DNA from: Phycisphaerales bacterium
GTDB lineage: Bacteria; Planctomycetota; Phycisphaerae; UBA1845; UTPLA1
Assembly: GCA_020639075.1 (NCBI GenBank)
Contig: JACKHI010000001.1
Location: 5,146,001 to 5,210,000 of the forward strand
Length of the DNA: 64,000 nucleotides
Direction of reading: 5' to 3'
The translations under genes and the position numbers were made by a program. The notes below the pieces were generated by a model. It was not told the DNA's origin and did not search any database. It was given only the letters and a program-made list of their open reading frames with translations. Below are positions 54,241 to 61,116 of the stretch, one piece after another. The first letter of the stretch is position 1. The number at the start of each line of letters is the position of its first letter.

Positions 54241-54431
54241 GATGATCCCGTTCCATCTGTATCGAGGCCCGCTCGGGCGGGTTAACCACACGGCCGCTGT
54301 ATTCGTCGGTACGATTTGCGGGCGACTGAATGACAGGGCGGGATTCGATATTCAATGAGGGACTGATAACCGGCCGGCGTCGTCATCCGGCGGCGAGGGA
54401 ATGTCGGGAACTGCGTAGCGTGTTGCGGCTA

Positions 54432-55457
54432 TTACGGGACAGCGGAGAACGCTGATGGTATTCGAATGACCTCATCGAGCGGTCGATCATCGGTGCGTCT
54501 GAGCAGATCCTGGAAGTCCGATAGGCTGATGTGATCGGCGCCCTCTGCCGGCAAGGGGCGCAGGTCGAAGTACTGGTTGTGTCGAAAATCCGCCACCTGC
54601 GACGGCATGCAGCGGCAGAGCAGCGTCGTGACTTCGTGTGTGTGTCCGTCGATGTAGACGAACGGTCCCATCGGCTGGGGTCCGTCTGACAGAATTCTCG
54701 GAACGATCATCTGCGACGCCTCGCTGAACGGCAATTCGACTGAGAATCGTCGCGGCGCTTCGGGCGGACCGAATTCACTTTTTGCCGCGTCTTCGACCGA
54801 TTGAGCGACGTAGATCATTCGCGGCGGCGAGAGATCGAGGACCTCCCAGAAAATAGCGAAGCCCTTTTCGTCGAGCGTCATGCGGAATCCCTGCAAACGC
54901 AGCAGCCGGGCGTTGTCGACGCGTCTCTTATCGAAGAGCCACATAAATGCAAGCCGTTGTCGCTCGACGCCTGCGATTGTTGCAGCGTCCTCGTGGTAGT
55001 AGATGACAGGCTTGTCGGGCTCGTCGTTCTTCTCCAATCCCAGTGCCGCTTCGATTGACATTCCGAAATGCAAGTCGGCATACGGCTCGGCGACTTCCCG
55101 GACGATGAGCGGGGACATGGTGACGATGCGATCCGGCACGTCTTCGCCGCTTGGTTTCAGAAAGTCGGCCAGCGCGAATTGCCGTGTCGCGCGTTCGTAG
55201 TAGTCAGCGAGATTCGCAGCTTCATTGACTCGGGCGACGGGCGCTGTCGTGGCCGAGCCGGGCGATGGTTGATCGGCGCGAGGTTCGCCTTGATCGGCGG
55301 CGCTTTGCTTTGTCGGGGCCTCGCTTCGGCAGGCGGTACCGGGTGCCACGGCAAGAGCGATAACCATCATGCTGGTCCATCCGCGGGACCACGCGCGATG
55401 TGTCCGAAAATCGGATCGCACCGTTTCTTCGCGGGTTCGCTTTTCACGAGTCGACAT
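54432..55457 (-). CDS. Exported or lipoprotein hypothetical protein
   Basis: 341 residues from the ATG at 55457; an ATG at 55475 is also possible. A long basic n-region precedes a hydrophobic core ending MMVIALAVAPGTAC, which could be a weak lipobox at Cys43. A Ser/Pro/Ala/Gln-rich linker follows. The rest is globular (FGMSIEAALGLEKNDEPDKP, GFAIFWEVLDLSPPRMIYVA, GPFVYIDGHTHEVTTLLCRC). No domain was recognised. It is divergent from a small lipoprotein gene with a shared promoter region of about 75 bases. Confidence 0.6.
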   Translation of the reverse strand: MSTREKRTREETVRSDFRTHRAWSRGWTSMMVIALAVAPGTACRSEAPTKQSAADQGEPRADQPSPGSATTAPVARVNEAANLADYYERATRQFALADFLKPSGEDVPDRIVTMSPLIVREVAEPYADLHFGMSIEAALGLEKNDEPDKPVIYYHEDAATIAGVERQRLAFMWLFDKRRVDNARLLRLQGFRMTLDEKGFAIFWEVLDLSPPRMIYVAQSVEDAAKSEFGPPEAPRRFSVELPFSEASQMIVPRILSDGPQPMGPFVYIDGHTHEVTTLLCRCMPSQVADFRHNQYFDLRPLPAEGADHISLSDFQDLLRRTDDRPLDEVIRIPSAFSAVP

Positions 55458-55487
55458 TGTCAGTTGAGTGGGCATTCCGGTTATAAT
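55457..55487 (+). promoter_or_regulatory. Probable promoter for the small lipoprotein gene
   Basis: TATAAT at 55482-55487 with TTGTCA at 55457-55462, spacing 19 bases, somewhat long. It is 45 bases before the ATG at 55532 and overlaps the 5' end of the divergent gene. Confidence 0.4.
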
Positions 55488-55531
55488 AAGGGCTTTGGGG
55501 CCCTCGCTGCACGTTTGATTCCGCAACTTTC

Positions 55532-55954
55532 ATGCGCCGACGACTCGCTTTCGCCATCGCATTCGCTCTCGCTGCAGGCTTCGGCTGCGACACAGGCTCG
55601 CCGATTGCCTTCGTCCTGCCGTCGCTGGACGGAACATGGAATATTCAGTTGCTCGACGTTCCGGGGACGCTGCGGGTCGTTGTCGAGGGCGGCAGGATCA
55701 CGCAATACGATCAGGGCGGCGGCACTTTCCAGCCGATCGAAGAGATGCCGGCGTTCACGCAGATCGGCGGCACAATCATGTTCACGATGCAGGCGACGCA
55801 GGCGTTTGTCGGATTCAACAATGGTGAGCCGACGGAGTTCATCGTTGCCGGCAGCGGTGAAGTTCAGTCGGACGGAAGCGTCGATCTGACGATCACTTTC
55901 ACGGCCGCGGACGGCAGCGGGGAAGGTTCGTCCAAAGCGATCATGTCGCGATGA
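55532..55954 (+). CDS. Small lipoprotein, unknown function
   Basis: 140 residues. The signal MRRRLAFAIAFALAAGFGC gives Cys19 as the lipid site. The mature part is beta-rich and starts around LDGTWNIQLLDVPGTLRVVV. Its pattern (GTWN, GGRITQYDQGG, SGEVQSDGSVDLTITF) resembles a lipocalin-like or META-type small barrel, but I cannot name a family. The last 14 bases overlap the end of the convergent cysteine desulfurase gene. Confidence 0.65.
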   Translation: MRRRLAFAIAFALAAGFGCDTGSPIAFVLPSLDGTWNIQLLDVPGTLRVVVEGGRITQYDQGGGTFQPIEEMPAFTQIGGTIMFTMQATQAFVGFNNGEPTEFIVAGSGEVQSDGSVDLTITFTAADGSGEGSSKAIMSR

Positions 55955-57059
55955 CGGCCTGCGTCAGCATTTTCACGACGGCATCAATCTCTTCGCGCGT
56001 CGTCGGTCGGCCGACGCTGAATCGGATCGCGCCGATCGCGCGCTCGCGATCGATGCCCATCGCCGTCAACACGCGCGACGGTTTGGCGTCGCCCGAGTGG
56101 CACGCCGCCCCGGTCGAGGCACAGACGCCGTCGAGTTTCGCGAGCAGGTTGCCGCCGACGTGACCTGGGAAGCTGACGTTCAGCGTGGACGGCAAGCGTT
56201 CGGTCGGATGACCATTCAGGACGACGCGATTTCCGAGCGTGGCTTGCATCTGCTGCCAGAAATAGTCGCGCAATTCCGAGTGCGATCCCTTCGACAGGTA
56301 CTCGATCGCCAGTTCGGCGGCTTTGCCGAGACCAACCGACATTGCGGCGTTTTCCGTGCCGCCGCGTCGGCCGTGCTCCTGGCCCGCCCCGTGGATGAAC
56401 TTGTCGATCTCAACGCCGCTTCGGATGTAGAGCGCGCCGATGCCCTTCGGCGCGTAGAGCTTGTGTCCCGCTATGGAAAGCAGGTCGGCGTTCATTGCTT
56501 CGACATCGACGGGGACTTTGCCGAGCGATTGAGCCGCATCGACGTGGAACAGGATGCCGCGCGATCGCGCGATTGCTCCGACTTCCGCGACGGGTTCCAG
56601 TGTGCCGACTTCGTTCTGTGCGTGCATGAGGCTGATCAGGATCGTGTTGTCCTGAACCGCCGTCTCGATTTGTGCCGGATCGACGCGACCATGCTGATCC
56701 ACGCCGACGATCGTGTGGGAGATGCCGAACTTTTCCAGCCACTGCATGGGGCCTAGCGTCGCCGGATGTTCGACGCTGATCGTGATCATGTGATCGCCGC
56801 GCCGGCGATCGGCGAAGGCCGCGCCCTTGATCGCCCAGTTGCTCGCCTCGGTGCCGCCGCTGGTAAACGAGATTTCGTCGGGCTTCGCATTGATCAGCCG
56901 CGCGACGCTCGTTCGCGCCGATTCGATCGCCTCGCGCACGGGGCGGCCCATGGCGTGGCTGCTGTTCGGATTGCCGTACTGACCGCGAAGGAAGGGCAGC
57001 ATTGCATTCGTAACGGCGGGGTCCGTCGGCGTCGTCGCGTTGTAGTCGAGGTAGATCAT
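55941..57059 (-). CDS. Cysteine desulfurase (NifS/IscS type)
   Basis: 372 residues from the ATG at 57059 (MIYLDYNATTPTDPAV, the standard N-terminus). PLP-dependent removal of sulfur from cysteine for iron-sulfur clusters and thiolated tRNA. Active-site Lys200 lies in SIAGHKLYAPKGIGALYIRS. His98 lies in SVEHPA. The catalytic Cys320 is in GVCASTGAACHSGDAKPS, consistent with a class I/NifS-like loop. RRGGTENAAMSVGLGKA is the conserved substrate-binding stretch. No iscU or iscR is adjacent, so its specific partner is unknown. The gene ends inside the convergent lipoprotein gene. Confidence 0.93.
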   Translation of the reverse strand: MIYLDYNATTPTDPAVTNAMLPFLRGQYGNPNSSHAMGRPVREAIESARTSVARLINAKPDEISFTSGGTEASNWAIKGAAFADRRRGDHMITISVEHPATLGPMQWLEKFGISHTIVGVDQHGRVDPAQIETAVQDNTILISLMHAQNEVGTLEPVAEVGAIARSRGILFHVDAAQSLGKVPVDVEAMNADLLSIAGHKLYAPKGIGALYIRSGVEIDKFIHGAGQEHGRRGGTENAAMSVGLGKAAELAIEYLSKGSHSELRDYFWQQMQATLGNRVVLNGHPTERLPSTLNVSFPGHVGGNLLAKLDGVCASTGAACHSGDAKPSRVLTAMGIDRERAIGAIRFSVGRPTTREEIDAVVKMLTQAVIAT

Positions 57060-57101
57060 GGCCGAGTCAATCCTGTGCGAGTCGACGTGACTCGCCCGAA
57101 G

Positions 57102-57124
57102 CACTGGGTGGCAAGCACCCAGTG
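57102..57124. repeat. Short hairpin shared with the 58.7-kb composite repeat
   Basis: CACTGGGTG-gcaag-CACCCAGTG is a perfect nine-base-pair hairpin between ndk and the desulfurase gene. The same sequence occurs at 58693-58715. Further GCAGTGGCACCC fragments continue to about 57230. Confidence 0.6.
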
Positions 57125-57241
57125 GCACTTGTGACTCCAGCGTTTCTTCCGTTCGGCACTGCTTGAGAGCAGTGGCACCCGGGCGCCGGCATTGCGCGCG
57201 TCCTGCCCTGCTCACAGAGCAGTGGCACCCATCGCGGGGAC

Positions 57242-57712
57242 TTACTCGGGGCTGCCGCCGGAAACGTCGTAGACCCACTTCTCGTTGGCGCGCTCGTAGC
57301 TCTGGAGGTCTTCCTTGGAGAAGTACAGCGCGATCTCCTGGGCGGCGGCTTCGGGGGAGTCGCTGCCGTGGATGAGGTTGAAGCTGTTGGAGAGACCGAA
57401 GTCGCCGCGGATGGTGCCGGGTTCGGCCTTGGAGCCGAAGGTCGCGCCCATCATCTTGCGTGCGACGGCGATGCCGTTGACGGCCTGGAGGACCATGACG
57501 ACGACGGGGCTGCTCGTGATGTACTGGAGGAGCCGCGGGTAGAACGGCTTGTCCTTGTGGACGCCGTAGTGCTTCTCGGCGAGGTTCTTGTCGATCGTAA
57601 TAAGCTTCATCGCACAGATCTGGAAGCCCTTTTCTTCGAATCGGGTGATGATGCGACCCGCCATGCCTCGCTGCACGGCATCCGGCTTGAGAATGATGAG
57701 CGTCTTTTCCAC
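57242..57712 (-). CDS. ndk: Nucleoside diphosphate kinase
   Basis: 156 residues. It transfers phosphate from ATP to other nucleoside diphosphates through a phospho-histidine. The catalytic His115 is in NSFNLIHGSDSPEAAAQEIA. The N-terminus EKTLIILKPDAVQRGMAGRI is canonical. The start codon is GTG at 57712 with GAGGAA upstream. The C-terminal tail (ANEKWVYDVSGGSPE) is slightly longer than in E. coli. A GCAAA array lies 150-330 bases upstream, as upstream of the TPR gene at 19764. Confidence 0.97.
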   Translation of the reverse strand: MEKTLIILKPDAVQRGMAGRIITRFEEKGFQICAMKLITIDKNLAEKHYGVHKDKPFYPRLLQYITSSPVVVMVLQAVNGIAVARKMMGATFGSKAEPGTIRGDFGLSNSFNLIHGSDSPEAAAQEIALYFSKEDLQSYERANEKWVYDVSGGSPE

Positions 57713-57863
57713 TTGGGCAGATTCCTCTTATCTGGGGGTGTTGAATCCAATGTTGCTGCGGCCGCCCCGTGGGCGGGAACCGGGGAGTGTAAGGGAGGGG
57801 CGAGGGGGCGCGAAGTGAGTGCCGGGCGGGGGCGGTCCGGGCGTTTGCGCGCGGCTACAGGGG

Positions 57864-58044
57864 GGTGCAATTTGGCGCAAATTGTGCAAATTCCCGTCGG
57901 GCTGCGGAGGTGGACGAAGCCCCCGAAATTCGTGGAGATTCTCTCGGAATTCGTGACCTTGAGTCGCGCTGATCGTGCGACGCCAGAATTTCTCATCGTG
58001 CAAAGTCCCGCAAAGTGTCGCAAAGTCCCGCAAATTCGTGCAAA
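57864..58044. repeat. Second array of GCAAA motifs with 10-nt periodicity
   Basis: GCAA/GCAAA starts at 57867, 57877 and 57886 (spacings 10 and 9, identical to the first block of the array at 19960). After about 110 bases it continues at 58000, 58010, 58020, 58030 and 58040, five copies at exactly 10 nt. GGCGCAAATTGTGCAAA is identical in both loci. The intervening part has GAAATTCGTGGAG and GGAATTCGTGACC, similar to a stretch at about 17970-18005. Located upstream of ndk. Confidence 0.7.
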
Positions 58045-58360
58045 CGCGGGAGGTGCTGCGATGGGCCTGCGCGCGGTCCTCGGACGCAGCGATACATTCA
58101 CTGGGCTTGCTCGGTGATCCAGAAGTGGGGGGGGGGCGCCGGCGCTTTGTCGATCATCGGTCGAAGTGGAGATGGTCTTTGCCGGCGTGCGTGTGGAGAA
58201 GAGACTTTGAACGCACCGACGCGGGCGGAAGTGAGTGTGTGGGCGTGGAGGTCACGCCGCGGTCGACGCGCTTGAGCACAAGCCGACCAGTGTCACCCGG
58301 CGATTCTCACGCATGAAATCGTGACTCCAGGTCGAGTACGACCTGGCCCACGCGCCAATT

Positions 58361-58790
58361 ACCTAGTGGCATGCGTGCGGTCCTGATGCGGGCAGGAGTT
58401 GGTTGGTATTGATGAGAGTTCGCTCCGTCCGGAGCATTGGGTGGCGAGCAGAGACTGTCCGGGAGTTGTGTCGCCCTTTCAGGGCTAAACCCGAGGAAAA
58501 AACGCTAACCACGGGTTGCGCTGCGACCGCTGCGCGGTCTTCGCTCCACCCGTGGCTAAAAACTGTCGCTCCTTCGGAGCTGTTTTGGCCTTGGAAACAC
58601 TGACGTTTTCGACGGTTGTGCAATTCGCAAATCCTCTCTCGAAATCCCGGACAGCTTCTGGCAGGCATGCAGGGGCACGCGCGTGGTTGGGGCACTGGGT
58701 GGCAAGCACCCAGTGGCGCGGTTCGGAATCGATACGCACTCGCGCCTGTCGGGTCGATGATCCGACCTGCGCGCTTTGCGATTCTTGCAT
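58361..58790 (+). repeat. Composite palindromic repeat, copy A
   Basis: Begins ACCTAGTGGCATGCGTGCGG and contains hairpins GCCCTTTCAGGGC, ACCACGGG with CCCGTGG, GCTCCTTCGGAGC and CACTGGGTG with CACCCAGTG. The first 240 bases are nearly identical to copy B at 60445, in the same orientation. The later part is related but more diverged. It lies just downstream of the minus-strand zinc-ribbon gene. Confidence 0.75.
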
Positions 58791-58802
58791 TTCGCGGATT
58801 GC

Positions 58803-60041
58803 CTAATCGTCGATCGGAATGACGGCGTCCGCGAGGCGGGCGGTTGGGGGCATTATGTCGGGGCGCGGTAGTGAAACTTCGCCGACAGGGGGCGTGTGGA
58901 ATGGTGTCATATCGATTCGCCATTCCAGCGTGAAGGGATAGAACACGTCGGCATCGCCTTCGAAGGCGGATGCCTCATCCATCCGGAGCCGAAACGTGCC
59001 GTGGTCGAAACGTTTCGGGTCGGTGATCCATGTCCAATGCTGCGTCATCGGTGCGGAGGCCGCCGGAATGTGAATATCCATCGAGTCCGTGGTGTGAGAC
59101 TCGCCGATCAGCTCGATCTCACCTTTCAGTTGCAGCTTTGTGTTGTGCGCTTCGGCGCAGACGTCCGGCGCCACGTCGCCGGCCGAGTCCTGGCGTACAT
59201 TGAGTCGAATCAGGCGGCGGAGGGCCTCGATGTCGTCGGGCGTGTCGCGACAGTCGATGAATTCGCAGATGGGACGATCCTGTATGTCGAAGGCAGCTTG
59301 CCTGGACAACGTGAATGTCCTCGATTGGAGCAACGGCATGATCGATGTCAGATTTGAACGGAAGGGGATCGGCCGGATGGTCAATGCGGCATGCAGTTGA
59401 TGGGGACCCGCGCCGAGCGTCGCATTGGTTTCGAACGTGCCTCGGAACTGCGTGGGCCGGCCTCCAAAACTCGTCGTGTCATCCGATCTAATGGCGGGCT
59501 CGATCCGGACATCGTCCACAGTCCAGACAATTGACGCCCACTCCGGCTGGTCCTTCGCACTCCAGCAGAAGAACGCACCGGGTCGGAGATTCATCAGGTA
59601 GTGAAATGTGAGAGGGACGTCGGGCGGGCGGGGCGTGCGAAGTGAGATGTCGAGCTCGATCGACTTGTCGATGACGATGTCGAGTTCTTCGAGGGCCAAC
59701 CTTTGCAGACCGATCCGACGGGCGAGTTCGTTGTCGGACTTGAAGTTGCCCGGGTATTGATCAATCAGCATCGAGTTGGTGTAGAGGCGATACTGATAGC
59801 CATTTCGAATTGCCCAGCGACCTGCGACGACGACTGCAAGAAGCAGCGCCGCGGCTGTTGTGCGAAAAATCGCCCTTCGCCGACGCGTGAGGCGGGGTAG
59901 TGATCGAATGTGCAGGGCGGCGATGTCTTTTCCACATTCCGGACAGGTGCCGGGTTGGAGGAGTTGATAGTCGCAGTGGGGGCAGTGACCGACGGGTGCG
60001 TCGTTGGTCGGCGGATCGATTGGCTGGTGATCTTGTTCCAT
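58803..60041 (-). CDS. Zinc-ribbon membrane-anchored protein, unknown function
   Basis: 412 residues from the ATG at 60041; the frame is open upstream but repeat-like. An N-terminal zinc ribbon (CPHCDYQLLQPGTCPECGKD) is followed by a basic stretch and a single membrane segment (RTTAAALLLAVVVAGRWAI). The remaining roughly 320 residues are predicted outside the cytoplasm and beta-rich, with no recognised domain. This arrangement, a cytoplasmic ribbon with an external sensor-like domain, recurs in planctomycete proteins of unknown role. The gene is bracketed by two copies of a composite repeat in direct orientation. Confidence 0.65.
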   Translation of the reverse strand: MEQDHQPIDPPTNDAPVGHCPHCDYQLLQPGTCPECGKDIAALHIRSLPRLTRRRRAIFRTTAAALLLAVVVAGRWAIRNGYQYRLYTNSMLIDQYPGNFKSDNELARRIGLQRLALEELDIVIDKSIELDISLRTPRPPDVPLTFHYLMNLRPGAFFCWSAKDQPEWASIVWTVDDVRIEPAIRSDDTTSFGGRPTQFRGTFETNATLGAGPHQLHAALTIRPIPFRSNLTSIMPLLQSRTFTLSRQAAFDIQDRPICEFIDCRDTPDDIEALRRLIRLNVRQDSAGDVAPDVCAEAHNTKLQLKGEIELIGESHTTDSMDIHIPAASAPMTQHWTWITDPKRFDHGTFRLRMDEASAFEGDADVFYPFTLEWRIDMTPFHTPPVGEVSLPRPDIMPPTARLADAVIPIDD

Positions 60042-60235
60042 GAATCGGCCCGGGTATTGGATCCGCTGGTTGTCGGCGGTACTGGTCAGCCCGACAGGGG
60101 AGTGATTGTAGTGGATGATGCCGGGCTTGGCCTGTTTTCTGGTTCGGTTTGGGTGCGGGCGTGTTCGTGGCGTATTCCGCGGGTTTTCTATTCGTAGAGG
60201 ATGAGGCATTCGCTCGCGAGGTTGCGTGCTTCTTT

Positions 60236-60420
60236 TCCTAATCTGGGCACTGGATGGCGAGTTGAGTCTGTTTGGGGATTAGAACACCCTTTCAGGGTTA
60301 GACACGTGTGTTTGTCGTGTACCCAGGACTGCACTTCGACCGCGTTGCGGTCTGAAGTTTGTCCTGGGCTACCTTAGGTCGCTCTTTCAGAGCGAATCTT
60401 GACATTTGCGTGCGTTCGAA
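60236..60420 (+). repeat. Diverged member of the composite repeat family
   Basis: Same layout as copies A and B (ACCCTTTCAGGGTT, then CCCAGGAC with GTCCTGGG, then GCTCTTTCAGAGC) but different stem sequences with conserved pairing. This indicates selection on the hairpins or an old family. Confidence 0.5.
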
Positions 60421-60444
60421 TTGTCGGACAACCATTTGCATGTA

Positions 60445-60825
60445 CCTAGTGGCATACTTGCGGTCCTGATGCGGGCGGGAGTTGGTTGGTATTGATGAGA
60501 GTTCGCTCCGTTCGGAGCAATGGGTGGCGAGCAGAGACTGTTCGGGAGTTGTGTCGCCCTTTCAGGGCTAAACCCGAGGGAAAAACGCTAACCACGGGTT
60601 GCGCTGCGACCGTTGCGCGGTCTTCGCTCCACCCGTGGCAACGATCCGGCGCTCCTTCGGAGCGAGATTGACTTCGGAAACGGTGGTGTTTTCGACCATT
60701 GCGCGAATCGAGATTTCGTTCTCGAATTCCCGGACAGGCTCTGACAAGCACCCAGTCGCACGGTGTGCAATCGGTGCGTACGCGCGCCTGTCGGGTCGAT
60801 GACCCGACAGGCGCGCTTTCCATTC
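60445..60825 (+). repeat. Composite palindromic repeat, copy B
   Basis: Near-identical to copy A over about 240 bases, from TACCTAGTGGCAT to CTCCTTCGGAGC. The most conserved part surrounds ACCACGGGTTGCGCTGCGAC. The far end carries GCGCCTGTCGGGTCGATGAC followed by its inverted half. Confidence 0.75.
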
Positions 60826-60872
60826 GGAGAGGATGGGGCACCTGCGCAAGAAACATCGGGGTGAGAATTGAA

Positions 60873-60900
60873 AAGGGCGAGCCCGGTTGGGCTCGCCCTT
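60873..60900 (-). terminator. Probable terminator of the TSP3 protein gene
   Basis: A perfect 12-base-pair stem, AAGGGCGAGCCC-ggtt-GGGCTCGCCCTT. On the minus strand it is followed by TTCAATTC after the stem-terminal TT. It lies about 215 bases after the stop of the minus-strand gene ending at 61117. The T tract is short. Confidence 0.5.
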
Positions 60901-60947
60901 GGTTGTGCCTTTTCTTTGCCGGAAGTTGCCGGCGAGTGTCGGCTGCG

Positions 60948-61112
60948 CTGGTGCCGCTCCCTTACGGTCGCGGTTCTGTCTGGTGGGTGCGAGAAAGGAT
61001 TCTCGCACCAGCGGCTACGTTGGTGCCGCTCCCTTACGGTCGCGGTTCTGCTGGTGGGTGCGAGAAGGGATTCTCGCACCAGCTGTACCGCTCCCTTACG
61101 GTCGCGGCTTTG
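60948..61112. repeat. Tandem repeat of about 70 nt, two and a half copies
   Basis: The unit contains CCGCTCCCTTACGGTCGCGG and a ten-base-pair hairpin GGTGCGAGAA-agga-TTCTCGCACC. The copies start at about 60948, 61019 and 61086, the last being partial. Located just 3' of the TSP3 protein gene. Confidence 0.65.
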
Positions 61113-61116
61113 ATCG

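Larger units (their letters stand above)
57713..58802. other. Long intergenic region holding repeats, no gene seen
   Basis: About 1.1 kb. It contains the second GCAAA array (57864-58044), a run of nine or more G near 58125, and one copy of the composite repeat (58361-58790). Open frames here are arginine- or repeat-derived. I see no gene. Confidence 0.5.
60042..61116. other. Long intergenic repeat region, no gene seen
   Basis: About 1.1 kb between two minus-strand genes. It is filled by a diverged composite repeat, copy B of the composite repeat, a terminator hairpin and a roughly 70-nt tandem repeat. No coding sequence is supported. Confidence 0.5.

Noticed and set aside
58403..58603. A 66-residue frame repeated at 60486-60671
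   Set aside because: Both copies lie inside the composite palindromic repeat and their similarity is explained by the repeat. No ribosome binding site.
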